A DNA stretch of 64,000 bases, from NCBI GenBank assembly GCA_937921865.1, contig CAKZWF010000004.1, forward strand, positions 1 to 64,000. The letters are read 5' to 3'. Below are positions 20,478 through 31,045 of this stretch, one piece after another. The DNA is from an uncultured Pseudomonadales bacterium (lineage in GTDB: Bacteria; Pseudomonadota; Gammaproteobacteria; Pseudomonadales; Azotimanducaceae). The notes beneath the pieces are model-generated. The model ran no database searches. It saw only the letters and a program-made list of their open reading frames with translations, and was not told the origin of the DNA. A program made the translations under genes and the position numbers. Each line of letters begins with the position of its first letter. Positions within the stretch are counted from its first letter, which is position 1.

Positions 20478-22424
20478 ATGGCAGATTCAACAACAGGTTC
20501 CGAGACTTTTGGATTTCAGACAGAGGCAAAGCAGCTTCTGCACCTGATGATTCACTCGCTGTATTCAAACCGCGAGATATTCTTAAGAGAGCTGATTTCT
20601 AACGCCTCCGACGCGATTGATAAGCTCCGTTTCGAGGCCATTGCCGAACCTGCTCTGCTGGAGGCCGGCAGCGACTACGCGATCACCATTGAAGCAGATG
20701 AAACCGCGGGAACACTGAGCATCATCGACAACGGCATCGGTATGAACCGTGATGAGGTCATTGACCACCTCGGCACTATTGCCAAATCCGGGACGGCTGA
20801 ATTTCTCGGTCGGCTGACCGGTGATCAGAAAAAAGATGCTTCGCTGATTGGACAATTTGGTGTCGGTTTCTACAGTGCCTTCATCGTTGCCGATGAAGTG
20901 GAAGTGTTCACCTCACGCGCCGGTTCCAGTGAAGGTACCCGATGGGTATCCAAGGGCGAAGACGAATTCACTATTGAGGCCGTCAGCGACCTGCCACGCG
21001 GTACCCGGGTTGTGTTGCATCTACGCGAAGACGGCAAAGAGTTTGCTGATGACTTCCGCTTGAGGAACATTGTCCGCCGTTACTCCGATCACATTGGCGT
21101 GCCGGTGCAGATGCCTAAAGCGCCAGAGCCCTCGGCTGAAGGGGCCGCGGCTGAAGGTGCCGCGGCTGAAGGGGAAGAGGCTGCGCCCGCGCAGCCCGAG
21201 CTGGAGGTGGTTAACTCGGCTAAGGCCCTGTGGACACGTTCTCGCAGCGATGTCTCTGATGAAGAGTACAAAGAATTCTATAAGTACGTATCCCATGACT
21301 TTCAGGATCCGTTGAGCTGGAGTCACAATCGGGTCGAAGGCAAGTTCGAATACACCAGCCTGCTCTACCTGCCGGAGAAAGCGCCGTTTGATCTGTGGAA
21401 TCGCGAAGCGCCCCGCGGCCTCAAGCTCTATGTCCAGCGCGTGTTCATCATGGATGAAGCTGAGCAGTTCCTGCCGCTGTATCTGCGCTTTGTTAAAGGC
21501 ATCGTGGACTCCAACGACCTGCCATTAAATGTTTCCCGCGAGATCCTGCAGCAGGATGAGCGGGTTACCTCTATTCGCAGCGCCTTGACCAAGAGGGTCT
21601 TGAGCATGCTTGAGACTATGGCCGGTAAAGACCCGGAGACCTACCAGAAGTTCTGGAACGAATTTGGTGAAGTCCTCAAAGAAGGCGCTGGTGAAGACTT
21701 CGCGAACCGCGAAGCCATCTGCAAACTGCTGCGCTTCTCCTCGACCCATGATGACGCCGCAGAAAAACATGTTGGACTTGACGCTTATCTGGAGCGAATG
21801 GTCGAAGGGCAGGACAAGATTTACTATCTGGTTGCCGAAACCCACGAAAATGCCAAGTCCAGCCCGCACCTGGAAGTCTTCCGCAAGCGCGGTATCGAAG
21901 TTCTGCTGATGTTTGATCGAGTAGACGAATGGCTGATGTCGTCGCTGTCTGAGTATTCATCGAAATCGTTCCAGGACATTACTCGTGGAGATCTGCTGCT
22001 CCCGGGCGAAGAGGCTGATGAGCAGAAGGCGGATGACGATAGTGCGCAGTCCGACAGCAACATTCAACTGACCGAAAGGATCAGTGCGGTGCTGTCTGAA
22101 CAGGTCGAAACAGTTCGCCCATCCAAGCGGTTGACTGATTCGCCTGCATGTCTGGTGCTGCCGGAGTTTGCGATGGGTGCTCAGATGCGCAAGATCATGG
22201 AGGCATCCGGACAGGCCATGCCAGAGAGCAAACCGATCTTCGAATACAACGCGGGACACCCTCTGCTGAAGCGTCTGGACGCCGAAAGCGATGAAGATCG
22301 CTTCCGGGATCTGGTGTTGATTCTGTTCGATCAGGCCAGTCTCTCCGATGGCACACCACTGACCGATGCCTCAGCATATGTGAATAGATTGAATAACCTG
22401 CTGGTGAATCTGTTGGCTGACTGA
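20478..22424 (+). CDS. htpG: Hsp90 family chaperone HtpG
   Basis: ATP-dependent cytosolic chaperone. The GHKL ATPase motifs are in order: [20 protein letters not shown], and [11 protein letters not shown]. The middle domain has [14 protein letters not shown], and a dimerisation domain ends the protein. ATG 20478 ([17 protein letters not shown]) is preferred to the GTG at 20466; this gives 648 residues. The charged linker after the N-domain contains an Ala/Glu/Gly repeat (AEGAA units) made by a 15-bp tandem repeat. A sigma-32-type promoter precedes the gene. Confidence 0.97.
   Translation: MADSTTGSETFGFQTEAKQLLHLMIHSLYSNREIFLRELISNASDAIDKLRFEAIAEPALLEAGSDYAITIEADETAGTLSIIDNGIGMNRDEVIDHLGTIAKSGTAEFLGRLTGDQKKDASLIGQFGVGFYSAFIVADEVEVFTSRAGSSEGTRWVSKGEDEFTIEAVSDLPRGTRVVLHLREDGKEFADDFRLRNIVRRYSDHIGVPVQMPKAPEPSAEGAAAEGAAAEGEEAAPAQPELEVVNSAKALWTRSRSDVSDEEYKEFYKYVSHDFQDPLSWSHNRVEGKFEYTSLLYLPEKAPFDLWNREAPRGLKLYVQRVFIMDEAEQFLPLYLRFVKGIVDSNDLPLNVSREILQQDERVTSIRSALTKRVLSMLETMAGKDPETYQKFWNEFGEVLKEGAGEDFANREAICKLLRFSSTHDDAAEKHVGLDAYLERMVEGQDKIYYLVAETHENAKSSPHLEVFRKRGIEVLLMFDRVDEWLMSSLSEYSSKSFQDITRGDLLLPGEEADEQKADDDSAQSDSNIQLTERISAVLSEQVETVRPSKRLTDSPACLVLPEFAMGAQMRKIMEASGQAMPESKPIFEYNAGHPLLKRLDAESDEDRFRDLVLILFDQASLSDGTPLTDASAYVNRLNNLLVNLLAD
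21135..21179 (+). repeat. 15-bp tandem repeat in the htpG linker
   Basis: Three units beginning GCTGAAGG lie in a row: two nearly identical (GCTGAAGGGGCCGCG, one base differing) and a third diverged at its 3' end. They encode [15 protein letters not shown] in the flexible linker between the N and middle domains and keep the frame. Confidence 0.9.
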
Positions 22425-22581
22425 TTTATATCCTGGGCTCTTGCGCTGGCTTTGTCAGACTCGATGCCAGCTTGAGATCGCAATGGGTTAGCATAAGCTG
22501 ATGAAGTATCTCCCTGGCGTCAGATTCTGGAAGTTTTACTCTCGGCCTTGCGGGCGAAGGCGCGGACGGCTGAAAGGACCG

Positions 22582-23460
22582 ATGAGCCTCGTGCTGCTGC
22601 TGCTAGCGCCAGCGGCGATTGCCGCCAGCGATATCGCTGGCGCCAGTGATCCGGCTGGCATCGTCAGAGTGCCGCACTCCTGGATAGTGGTTTATGAGCG
22701 CGATGACGACTTGCGCAATCGCGAGTTCGTGGTCAGCCGGGTCGACAAAACCCGCCGCGATGTCAGAGTCGAACGCGAAGTCAGAACTCTGGCGCGACTG
22801 GTCAGCGTAACCTATGAAATGCCCCGGAACATCCGTCCGGAAGAAGTCATCAACCACTACCTGAATCAGTTTGGTGCGGGCGAAGCGTTCAGCTGTCGTG
22901 GCAGGGCTTGCGGCCGGTCAAACGACTGGGCCAATCACATATTCGGTCAGGCCATACTCTACGGCCCTGACATTAATCAGTACTATTTTGCCGGTGAACT
23001 GGACGATCGACTGTTGTCGCTGTACGTCATTCAGCGTGGCAACAAGCGGGTCTACGCGCATTTGCAGGTGTTGACGCCGGAGGATCCGGTGGCCGTTGAT
23101 TTCAACCGGGAGATGGTCGATCAACTCAGCAGCACCGGTTTCGTTACCCTGGAAGACATCCGCCCGGAAGCAGGCGGCAGCTTCAGTGATGAAGCCATAG
23201 AGCAGCTGAAGGAACTCGCCGTGGATCTTGCAAGAGTTGGCGATCAGGAGGTTTTTGTAGTCTGCCACCTGTATGGCTCGCAATCAGCTGATGAACTTCT
23301 GCAGAGCGCGGCGCTATGCAGTCAGACCGCCAGTGAAGCCCTCGGTGCGGCTGGAGGACCCGATCTCAAACCCTTTGCTGCAGGACCGCTGCTACCCAGG
23401 CGTTCTGGCAATGTGTCACGCATCGAACTCGTTTTACCGCATCGCCTGGAACACAATTGA
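22582..23460 (+). CDS. DUF4892 family periplasmic protein
   Basis: A 292-residue protein when read from ATG 22582, which has AAAGGA at good spacing and opens directly with the signal peptide MSLVLLLLAPAAIAAS. The track ORF from 22501 adds 27 basic residues. The central part has FSCRGRACGRSNDWANHIFGQAILYGPD and LYVIQRGNKRVYAHLQVL, typical of DUF4892 proteins of Pseudomonads. The C-terminal third resembles a degenerate OmpA-like domain (SDEAIEQLKELAVDLARVG). The role is unknown; export to the periplasm or outer membrane is inferred. The stop overlaps the TTG start of prmB. Confidence 0.75.
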   Translation: MSLVLLLLAPAAIAASDIAGASDPAGIVRVPHSWIVVYERDDDLRNREFVVSRVDKTRRDVRVEREVRTLARLVSVTYEMPRNIRPEEVINHYLNQFGAGEAFSCRGRACGRSNDWANHIFGQAILYGPDINQYYFAGELDDRLLSLYVIQRGNKRVYAHLQVLTPEDPVAVDFNREMVDQLSSTGFVTLEDIRPEAGGSFSDEAIEQLKELAVDLARVGDQEVFVVCHLYGSQSADELLQSAALCSQTASEALGAAGGPDLKPFAAGPLLPRRSGNVSRIELVLPHRLEHN

Positions 23461-24317
23461 CTCAATCCACCGTTGCCGAGGTCATTGCTGACAGTTCAGA
23501 TCGAATGCAGGCAGCGGGTCTGAGTTTCGGGCATGCCAGCAGCAGTTCATGGGACGAGGCGACGGCGCTGGTGTTGTCGGTGTGTGAACTTCCGGACCAC
23601 ATCGATGCTCTGGGTCAAATACTCTCAAGCGAGCAGCTCGCGCGGATCGAGCGGCTACTGAATAAGCGCATTGAAGCGCGAGTGCCATTGCCGTATCTGC
23701 TTGGTCAGGTCAAATTTGCAGGTCGGGATTTCCTCATCGAACCAGGGGTCGTGATTCCGCGCTCGCCGATCGGCGAATTGATTCAGCAGCGTTTTGAGCC
23801 CTGGCTGGCGCATCCACCTGGTCAGATTATTGATCTATGCTGTGGTTCCGGCTGTATCGGCATCGCCACAGCGCTTATGTTTCCAGACAGCGAATTGACC
23901 CTGGTGGATATCGATCCGCAGGCGGTCGCGCTCAGCGCGAAGAACGTCGCCAGGCATGGACTGGAAGAGCGAACCCGGGTTGTTTGCTCGGACCTCTGGT
24001 GCGATGTGCCCGACCAGCGTTTTGATCTGATCCTCACCAATCCACCCTACGTCGACGCGGCGGACATGAGTGTCCTGCCGCCCGAGTATCTGCATGAGCC
24101 TGCACTCGGTCTGGCCGGCGGTGACGATGGCCTGGCGATAGTGAGACAGATACTCGATCAGTTTGAGCAGAGGGTGAGCGCGCAGGGTCTGCTGGTAGGT
24201 GAAGTTGGAAACAGTGCCAGCGCGCTGCTTCGCGCCTATCCGCGGCTGCCGTTTTTCTGGCCCGACCTGGAGCTTGGCGGGGAAGGGGTGTTTCTGCTGG
24301 CGGCTGAACCGGGTTGA
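23457..24317 (+). CDS. prmB: ribosomal protein L3 glutamine methyltransferase PrmB
   Basis: SAM-dependent N5-glutamine methyltransferase of ribosomal protein L3. It has the SAM site DLCCGSGCIGIA and the catalytic NPPYVDAADM, where the DAADM extension fits PrmB better than PrmC. Adjacent aroC is the usual neighbour of prmB. The start is a TTG at 23457 overlapping the preceding stop; length 286 residues. Confidence 0.92.
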   Translation: MTQSTVAEVIADSSDRMQAAGLSFGHASSSSWDEATALVLSVCELPDHIDALGQILSSEQLARIERLLNKRIEARVPLPYLLGQVKFAGRDFLIEPGVVIPRSPIGELIQQRFEPWLAHPPGQIIDLCCGSGCIGIATALMFPDSELTLVDIDPQAVALSAKNVARHGLEERTRVVCSDLWCDVPDQRFDLILTNPPYVDAADMSVLPPEYLHEPALGLAGGDDGLAIVRQILDQFEQRVSAQGLLVGEVGNSASALLRAYPRLPFFWPDLELGGEGVFLLAAEPG

Positions 24318-24388
24318 TCGTCGGGCGGACACTTCCCATACTGCGCGCTCTTCAGATCTAGACCAGCAACGGACACAGACGACTCAAG

Positions 24389-25453
24389 ATGGCAGGCAAT
24401 ACTTTTGGTCAGCAGTTTACGGTGACAACGTTTGGCGAGAGTCACGGTGCGGCGCTCGGGGCCGTTGTCGATGGCTGCCCGCCCGGTCTGCCGTTGACAG
24501 AAGCAGATCTGCAGCACGATCTGGATCGCCGTCGTCCCGGGCAATCGAAGTTCACGACCCAGCGACGTGAGCCGGATGCGGTAAAAATACTCTCCGGGGT
24601 GTTCGAGGGTAAAACCACCGGTACACCCATTGGCCTGCTGATCGAAAACGTTGATCAGAAAAGCAAAGACTACTCCAATATCAAAGACATCTACCGTCCT
24701 GCGCACGCGGATTTCACCTATGACGCCAAGTATGGCTTCCGGGACTATCGCGGCGGCGGGCGCTCCTCTGCCAGGGAGACCGCCATGCGGGTTGCCGCTG
24801 GCGCAATTGCCCGCAAGTATCTGCGCATCGAGGCGGGCATCGAGATCTGCGGATATCTGTCGGCGGTCGGCGACCTGAAGATCGCTCAGAAGCAGTTGGC
24901 TACGATTGATGATAACGCCTTTTTCTGTCCGGATCCGGACCTGATCGAGCCACTCGGCGCACTGATAGAACAACTGCGCCGTGATGGTGACTCGATTGGT
25001 GCGGAGGTCACGGTGCAGGCATCAGGGATGCCCGCGGGTCTGGGCGAGCCGGTATTCGGTCGACTTGATGCTGATCTGGCGGCTGCGCTGATGAGCATCA
25101 ACGCGGTAAAGGCTGTTGCGATTGGCGACGGCTTTGATGTGGTCGCGCAGCGCGGGACTGAGCATCGTGACGAGCTGAGTCGTAAAGGCTTCCTCAGCAA
25201 TCATGCAGGCGGAGTACTGGGCGGAATTTCCTCCGGTCAGGATCTCATCGCCAGTATTGCTCTGAAGCCGACGTCCAGTCTCACCACGCCCGGTCGATCG
25301 ATAGATCGAGCAGGCAATGAAGTCGAAGTGGTGACCAAGGGGCGGCACGACCCCTGTGTGGGCATCAGAGCCGTACCGATCGCTGAATCGATGATGGCCC
25401 TGGTGCTGATGGACCATCTGCTGCGGGATCGGGGTCAGACCGGCGGACGCTGA
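24389..25453 (+). CDS. aroC: chorismate synthase
   Basis: Last enzyme of the shikimate pathway, converting EPSP to chorismate with reduced FMN. Signature segments are [51 protein letters not shown], and GGISSGQDL near the C-terminus. At 354 residues it is full length. Its last 19 bp overlap the 3' end of the convergent LysR gene. Confidence 0.97.
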   Translation: MAGNTFGQQFTVTTFGESHGAALGAVVDGCPPGLPLTEADLQHDLDRRRPGQSKFTTQRREPDAVKILSGVFEGKTTGTPIGLLIENVDQKSKDYSNIKDIYRPAHADFTYDAKYGFRDYRGGGRSSARETAMRVAAGAIARKYLRIEAGIEICGYLSAVGDLKIAQKQLATIDDNAFFCPDPDLIEPLGALIEQLRRDGDSIGAEVTVQASGMPAGLGEPVFGRLDADLAAALMSINAVKAVAIGDGFDVVAQRGTEHRDELSRKGFLSNHAGGVLGGISSGQDLIASIALKPTSSLTTPGRSIDRAGNEVEVVTKGRHDPCVGIRAVPIAESMMALVLMDHLLRDRGQTGGR

Positions 25454-26334
25454 GATTCGGGTCTTGGATCGGAGGTTCTGACAAGCACTTCAATGAAGGC
25501 ATTCGCCGCGCTGGACAGAGTGCGTTGGGGGTTGGTGACACAGCCCAGCGTCCTGCCGATAGCCGGCGCTCGAGTGTTCAGTACGAGCAGCTCGCTGGTC
25601 ATACTGCGCGGCAGCACGCTCCAACCGAGGCCAGTGCCAACCAGCATGCTGATAGTTTCCAGATAATTGGTCGACAGGGTAGCTGCCAGCGGAATTGCAG
25701 CGGATTCAAACAGTTCAGCGACGATACGTCCGGTATAGGTGCCCAGACCCGGAAGAATGACCGGATAAGCGGCCAGCTCGGTGAGGTCGAGAGCCGGTTT
25801 TCCGGACAGTGGATGATCAACCGCGCAGACAAAACACAGTTCATCCTCCCAGAGACTGGTTGTACTCAGATCCGGCTCTCCGGCCGGGTTCAGGGTAACG
25901 ACGGCGAGTTCGCTGTCGCCATGGCGAACCAGGTCGTGAGCGGCTTCCGAATCTTCGAAGCGTATATCCAGCTGCACGTCGGGGTAGCGGCGAGCGAATT
26001 TCTTCAGCACTGGTGCCAGTCGATGCAGGCCGATGTGGTGTGATGTGGCCAGCTTGAGGGTGCCGCCTATCTGAGCTTCGAGGTTTCCGATAGCCCGCCG
26101 TGCGTCTGCCAGACCGGTCAGCATCTCCCTGGCGCGAGGTACCAGTAGTTGACCGGCATTGGTGAGATGGACCCGCTTGCCGACCCGGTCGAAAAGCCGG
26201 GCATCCAGGCGGGATTCCAGCTGCTGGATGCGTCGGGTCATCGCTGGTTGGGTGATATGAAGCGCCTGCGCTGCAGCAGAAAATGAGCCGCTGTCGCTAA
26301 CGGCCAGAAAGGCTTCCAGGTCCTCGAATCGCAC
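25435..26334 (-). CDS. LysR-type transcriptional regulator
   Basis: A 299-residue LTTR starting at GTG 26334. The N-terminal helix-turn-helix is typical ([32 protein letters not shown]), followed by a linker helix and a periplasmic-binding-like effector domain. It is divergent from leuC with about 120 bp between, so control of leuCDB, perhaps with a leucine-pathway intermediate as effector, is the natural inference. The effector is not determined by sequence. Confidence 0.9.
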   Translation of the reverse strand: MRFEDLEAFLAVSDSGSFSAAAQALHITQPAMTRRIQQLESRLDARLFDRVGKRVHLTNAGQLLVPRAREMLTGLADARRAIGNLEAQIGGTLKLATSHHIGLHRLAPVLKKFARRYPDVQLDIRFEDSEAAHDLVRHGDSELAVVTLNPAGEPDLSTTSLWEDELCFVCAVDHPLSGKPALDLTELAAYPVILPGLGTYTGRIVAELFESAAIPLAATLSTNYLETISMLVGTGLGWSVLPRSMTSELLVLNTRAPAIGRTLGCVTNPQRTLSSAANAFIEVLVRTSDPRPESQRPPV

Positions 26335-26367
26335 TTAGTATCTCGCTCGTCAGCACATATGCTGAAA

Positions 26368-26380
26368 ATTTATCATAAAT
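26368..26380. promoter_or_regulatory. candidate LysR operator upstream of leuC
   Basis: ATTTAT-C-ATAAAT, a perfect 6+1+6 inverted repeat in a distinctly AT-rich stretch, lies midway between the LysR gene and leuC. LTTRs usually bind AT-rich interrupted dyads in such divergent gaps. Confidence 0.5.
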
Positions 26381-26453
26381 ATAAGAATACTGAATTTGTT
26401 TTATCTTAAGCGTCCGCCTAACATGCCGGGCTCTTTCCGAGCCGGAACGATTG

Positions 26454-27869
26454 ATGAGTGGAAAAACGCTTTACGACAAGGTCTGGGACGCCCACCTGGT
26501 GGGTCAACGGGCTGACGGGCAGAGCATGGTCTATATCGACCGGCATCTGCTGCATGAGGTCACCTCACCCCAGGCATTTGAAGGGCTGAAACTTGCCGGT
26601 CGCAAACCCTGGCGGATCGATGCCAATCTGGCGACACCAGACCACAACGTTCCTACCGACAACCGTGCCGCCGGTCTCGACGGGATCACCGATCTGATCG
26701 CTCGTGAGCAGGTGGTGACGCTGGATAACAACTGCCGAGAGTACGGCATCACGCAGTTCGATATTCTCGATCCCCGGCAGGGCATCGTGCATGTCATAGG
26801 TCCTGAGCAGGGCGCGACTCTGCCCGGGATGACCATCGTCTGCGGGGACTCGCATACCTCGACTCACGGTGCTTTTGCCGCTCTGGCCCAGGGTATTGGT
26901 ACCTCCGATGTCGAACATGTGCTGGCGACCCAATGCCTGGTTCAGCAGAAAGCCGGTAATTTTACGGTACAGGTCGACGGTCAGCTGCCTGAACTGGTCA
27001 GCGCCAAAGACCTGGTGCTGGCAATCATTGGCGCAATCGGCACTGCTGGTGCTACCGGACATACCATCGAATACCGCGGCAGCGCGATCTCTGCGTTAAG
27101 CATGGAAGGTCGGATGACGCTGTGTAACATGTCTATCGAGGCCGGCGCGCGGGCCGGGATGGTAGGCGTGGATGACACGACCCTTGCGTATCTGAAGGGT
27201 CGCCCGTTTGCCCCCTCGGGGAGCTTGTGGGACCAGGCGGAAGCCTACTGGCGCACGCTGGTCAGCGATGCGGACGCGCAGTTCGACCGGCAGCTGGTCC
27301 TTGATGCGGCCAGTCTGGTACCGCAGATTACCTGGGGTACGTCTCCGGAAATGGTGATCGGTGTGGACGCGGCAGCGCCCGATCCTCGGGCGGCCGCAGA
27401 TGCTCAGGAAGCAGATGGTATCGAGCGCGCGCTTACCTATATGGGACTGAGTGCGAACCAACCAATCAGTGGCGTGTCGCTGGACCGGGTTTTTATCGGT
27501 TCCTGTACTAACTCGAGAATTGAAGATCTGCGCGTGGTTGCCTCTGTGGTGTCAGGCAAAAAAGTTGCTAAAAATATCAAACAGGCACTCATCGTGCCGG
27601 GCTCCGGACTGGTCAAGGCGCAGGCAGAGGCGGAGGGTCTGGCCGATATCTTTGTTGCTGCAGGATTCGATTGGCGTGCGGCCGGTTGTTCAATGTGTCT
27701 GGCAATGAATCCGGATCGACTCCAGCCGGAAGAGCGCTGTGCTTCTACATCGAACCGGAATTTTGAAGGCCGACAGGGCCACGCCGGCAGAACCCATCTG
27801 GTGAGCCCGGCTATGGCCGCTGCTGCGGCCATAGCCGGCCATTTCGTCGATGTCAGGGAGGTTGCATGA
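26454..27869 (+). CDS. leuC: 3-isopropylmalate dehydratase large subunit
   Basis: Aconitase-family [4Fe-4S] enzyme of leucine synthesis. Cluster ligands are in [12 protein letters not shown] and [39 protein letters not shown] is also diagnostic. ATG 26454 ([16 protein letters not shown]) is preferred to the TTG one codon earlier. The 471-residue length is normal. Its stop overlaps leuD as ATGA. Confidence 0.97.
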   Translation: MSGKTLYDKVWDAHLVGQRADGQSMVYIDRHLLHEVTSPQAFEGLKLAGRKPWRIDANLATPDHNVPTDNRAAGLDGITDLIAREQVVTLDNNCREYGITQFDILDPRQGIVHVIGPEQGATLPGMTIVCGDSHTSTHGAFAALAQGIGTSDVEHVLATQCLVQQKAGNFTVQVDGQLPELVSAKDLVLAIIGAIGTAGATGHTIEYRGSAISALSMEGRMTLCNMSIEAGARAGMVGVDDTTLAYLKGRPFAPSGSLWDQAEAYWRTLVSDADAQFDRQLVLDAASLVPQITWGTSPEMVIGVDAAAPDPRAAADAQEADGIERALTYMGLSANQPISGVSLDRVFIGSCTNSRIEDLRVVASVVSGKKVAKNIKQALIVPGSGLVKAQAEAEGLADIFVAAGFDWRAAGCSMCLAMNPDRLQPEERCASTSNRNFEGRQGHAGRTHLVSPAMAAAAAIAGHFVDVREVA

Positions 27870-28555
27870 AACCGTTTACTGAAATCACTGGGCAGGTGCT
27901 GCCGCTGGACAGAGCCAATGTGGACACCGATCAGATCATTCCGAAGCAGTTTCTTAAGTCCATTCGAAGAACCGGGTTCGGTGACAATCTGTTTGACGGC
28001 TGGCGGTTCCTGGATGAAGGTTCTATCGGCCAGACGCCCAACGAGCGGCGCTTGAATCATGAGTTCGTGCTCAATGATTCCCGTTATCAGGACGCGCAAA
28101 TTCTGCTGGCGAGGGAGAATTTCGGTTGTGGATCCAGCCGTGAACATGCGGTCTGGGCGCTGCTCGAGTATGGCATCCGTGTGGTAATTGCTCCCAGTTT
28201 TGCAGATATCTTCTTTAGTAACTGCTTTAAAAATGGTCTGCTACCAATTGTTTTAAAAGAAAATATTATAGAGAAATTGTTCGAGCTCGCGAGTCGGGAG
28301 CAGGCCGTCGACCTGACCGTGGATCTGCCCGGGCAACGGGTTGTATTGCCGGATCAGGAAACAGTGTTATTCGACATCGATCCCAATCGAAAACACAGTC
28401 TTATCAATGGACTTGACGATATTGGACTGACACTGGCGGAAAGTGAGCGGATCAGCACATTCGAGGCCGGCTATCGCCAGCGAATGCCGTGGCTGTTTCG
28501 CGAAGCCGAAGCGGCTGCAGCTGCAACCTTCAGCAACACCGGAGACTCTGAATGA
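27866..28555 (+). CDS. leuD: 3-isopropylmalate dehydratase small subunit
   Basis: Swivelling domain partner of LeuC. It has [14 protein letters not shown] near the N-terminus and [14 protein letters not shown] in the middle. At 229 residues it is slightly longer than E. coli LeuD (about 200), with the extra at the Ala-rich C-terminus. It overlaps leuC and leuB by 4 bp each. Confidence 0.96.
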   Translation: MKPFTEITGQVLPLDRANVDTDQIIPKQFLKSIRRTGFGDNLFDGWRFLDEGSIGQTPNERRLNHEFVLNDSRYQDAQILLARENFGCGSSREHAVWALLEYGIRVVIAPSFADIFFSNCFKNGLLPIVLKENIIEKLFELASREQAVDLTVDLPGQRVVLPDQETVLFDIDPNRKHSLINGLDDIGLTLAESERISTFEAGYRQRMPWLFREAEAAAAATFSNTGDSE

Positions 28556-29643
28556 GTAAACAGCAAATCCTGATTCTGCCCGGTGATGGCATTGGCCCGG
28601 AAGTGGTGCCCGTAGGGGTCGAAGTACTGAAAGCCGCGGCCACCCGTTTCGGGCTGGATCTGAGTTTCGATTCTGGACTGGTCGGAGGCGTCGCCATTGA
28701 CGAGACCGGCCAGCCACTGCCGGAAGAAACCCTGACCAAAGCCCGGGCGGCCAGGGCGGTACTGCTGGGCAGTGTCGGCGGGCCGAAGTGGGACGAGTTA
28801 CCGACCGCAAACCGCCCCGAGCGGGGCCTGCTGGGATTGCGTTCGGAGCTTGAGCTGTTTGCCAATCTGCGCCCGGCGTTGCTGTTTCCGCCGCTGGCGG
28901 CTGCTTCGTCGTTGAAAACCGAGCTGGTTGCCGGACTCGATATTCTCATCGTCCGGGAACTCACCGGCGGGATTTACTTTGGTGAGCCGCGGGGTGTGGA
29001 GGTGGTGAACAACGAACGCCGTGGCTTCAATACCTATGTCTACAGCGAACATGAGATTGAGCGTATCGCCCGGGTTGCGTTCGAGTTGGCGCAGAAACGG
29101 GGGCGGCGGCTGTGTTCGGTCGACAAGGCTAATGTGCTCGAGGTCACCCAGTTGTGGCGGGAAGTGGTCACTGCGATTGCAAAAGACTATCCCGACGTCG
29201 AACTGTCCCATATGTATGTTGATAACGCTGGTATGCAGCTGGTCAGAGCGCCAAAACAGTTCGATGTGCTGGTGACAGGCAATATGTTTGGCGACATTCT
29301 TTCGGATGTGGCGGCAATGTTGACGGGTTCGCTGGGCATGCTGCCTTCAGCTTCGCTGGCAGCAGACGGCAGCGGTCTGTTTGAGCCGGTCCACGGTTCC
29401 GCGCCGGACATCGCGGGTGAAGATAAAGCCAATCCACTAGCGACGGTACTGTCGGTGGCAATGATGTGCCGCTACAGCCTGGATGCAGGCGAAGCCGCAG
29501 ACGCGATTGAGGCAGCCGTTGACGCGGTGCTGGGCGCCGGCTACCGGACTGGTGATATTGCTTCAGGTGGTGCAGATGAAGTTCTGGTCGGCACTCAGGA
29601 GATGGGCGAGCGGGTTCTGGCGCAGTTGGAGCAGGGGTCATGA
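28552..29643 (+). CDS. leuB: 3-isopropylmalate dehydrogenase
   Basis: NAD-dependent oxidative decarboxylase of leucine synthesis. It has the start [17 protein letters not shown], substrate region [35 protein letters not shown], and [20 protein letters not shown]. Length is 363 residues. It overlaps leuD and asd by 4 bp, so leuC-leuD-leuB-asd are one translationally coupled operon. Confidence 0.97.
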   Translation: MSKQQILILPGDGIGPEVVPVGVEVLKAAATRFGLDLSFDSGLVGGVAIDETGQPLPEETLTKARAARAVLLGSVGGPKWDELPTANRPERGLLGLRSELELFANLRPALLFPPLAAASSLKTELVAGLDILIVRELTGGIYFGEPRGVEVVNNERRGFNTYVYSEHEIERIARVAFELAQKRGRRLCSVDKANVLEVTQLWREVVTAIAKDYPDVELSHMYVDNAGMQLVRAPKQFDVLVTGNMFGDILSDVAAMLTGSLGMLPSASLAADGSGLFEPVHGSAPDIAGEDKANPLATVLSVAMMCRYSLDAGEAADAIEAAVDAVLGAGYRTGDIASGGADEVLVGTQEMGERVLAQLEQGS

Positions 29644-30677
29644 CCAACGCTGATGCTGCACAATCAGGTGTCAACGTTGCGGTTGTTGGTGCAACCGGCG
29701 CGGTTGGTGAGGCCATGATAGAAATTCTCGCGGAGCGCAAGTTTCCCGTGAAACAACTCTATCTGCTGGCCAGCGAGCGCTCGGCCGGTCGCCGGATCCA
29801 GTTCAATGGCACCTCACACATTGTCCAGATATTGGACGATTTCGATTTCTCTCAGGTACAGATCGCGTTGTTTTCTGCGGGGGGAGACATATCCGCTGAA
29901 TTCGCGCCAAAGGCGGCCACCGCGGGGTGTGTGGTCATCGATAACACGTCGTTTTTCCGCTACGACGACGATGTCCCGCTGGTAGTACCGGAGGTGAATG
30001 GCGCTCGGGTGGTCGACTTCCGGGTGCGCAACATCATCGCGAACCCGAATTGTTCAACCATTCAGATGGTGGTTGCGCTGAAACCGCTTCACGATGCGGT
30101 TGGCATTGAACGTATCAACGTCGCCACCTACCAGGCAGTCTCTGGAGCTGGGACCGCGGGTGTGAAGGAGCTGGCAGGTCAAACAGCCGATCTGCTGAAC
30201 GCCAAACCCTTCAAGCCTGAAGTGATGCCGGTTCAGATTGCTTTCAACGCAATTCCTCAAATTGACAAATTTCAAGACAATGGCTACACGAAAGAAGAGA
30301 TGAAGATGGTCTGGGAGACTCGTAAAATTTTCGAATCTGACGACATTCAGGTCAATCCGACCTGTGTGCGGATCCCGGTGTTCTTTGGTCACTCAGAGGC
30401 CGTGCACCTGGAAACCGAGCGTAAAATAACCGCGGTAGAAGCCAGGAAACTGCTGCGCCGGGCTCCCGGCGTCACCGTCATGGATGACCCGGATAAAGGC
30501 AAGTACCCAACCGCAGTGAGCCATGCTGCGGGTAATGACGGTGTTTTTGTGGGCCGGATCCGCGAGGATCTGTCTCATCCTCGAGGTCTTGATCTGTGGA
30601 TTGTTTCGGATAACGTGCGTAAAGGGGCTGCGCTGAACAGTGTGCAGATCGCTGAGCTTCTGCTAGACCATCTGTAG
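29640..30677 (+). CDS. asd: aspartate-semialdehyde dehydrogenase
   Basis: Makes aspartate semialdehyde for lysine, threonine, methionine and diaminopimelate. NADP-binding [14 protein letters not shown] opens the protein; the catalytic Cys is in [19 protein letters not shown] and a His in [12 protein letters not shown] follow. At 345 residues it fits the shorter Asd type seen next to leuB and fimV in Pseudomonads. Asd paralogs exist in some relatives, so a second copy elsewhere cannot be excluded. Confidence 0.95.
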   Translation: MTNADAAQSGVNVAVVGATGAVGEAMIEILAERKFPVKQLYLLASERSAGRRIQFNGTSHIVQILDDFDFSQVQIALFSAGGDISAEFAPKAATAGCVVIDNTSFFRYDDDVPLVVPEVNGARVVDFRVRNIIANPNCSTIQMVVALKPLHDAVGIERINVATYQAVSGAGTAGVKELAGQTADLLNAKPFKPEVMPVQIAFNAIPQIDKFQDNGYTKEEMKMVWETRKIFESDDIQVNPTCVRIPVFFGHSEAVHLETERKITAVEARKLLRRAPGVTVMDDPDKGKYPTAVSHAAGNDGVFVGRIREDLSHPRGLDLWIVSDNVRKGAALNSVQIAELLLDHL

Positions 30678-31045
30678 AGGACTGATAAATCGAGCAGAGA
30701 CGGCGAGGCGAAGTTTAGCGACGCTGACTGGCCCGCAGTGAGAACAAGCCGTCAGTCTTTTAGCGATTTCCGTGGCTAAATCCTCAATGGGTCTGGCAAA
30801 AAGGACTGTCATAATTGATACTTACTGCAATATTCGGTCTAGGTTTCTAGGTTACCCTACCTGGCCTGATACATGGATTTATGCACGGGTGAACAGTGCA
30901 CTGGAAGGCATTTAGCGCGCCGCAGATTGCGGCATCGGCAACTCATGTTCGGGCAAACGCGTCTGAAGATGAGCTGTCGGCAGAAAACTATTCGCAGCTC
31001 GGGCCCTCCGCCCGGCAGAAAATCAACGTTGTGAGAGGGGCACCT
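30678..31045. other. asd-fimV intergenic region
   Basis: This 368 bp gap has no convincing gene; the fimV ORF in the track extends into it only because the frame is open. An imperfect stem (GACTGGC with GCCGTCAGTC, about 30731-30758) followed by TTTTA may terminate the leu-asd operon. The AT-rich part near 30805-30850 (TCATAATTGATACTTAC) is the likely fimV promoter zone, but no box is certain. Confidence 0.4.

Noticed and set aside
30896-31045. the longer fimV start in the ORF track
   Set aside because: The extra 50 residues lack a ribosome site and precede a clear signal peptide that starts at 31046 behind GAGAGGGG.
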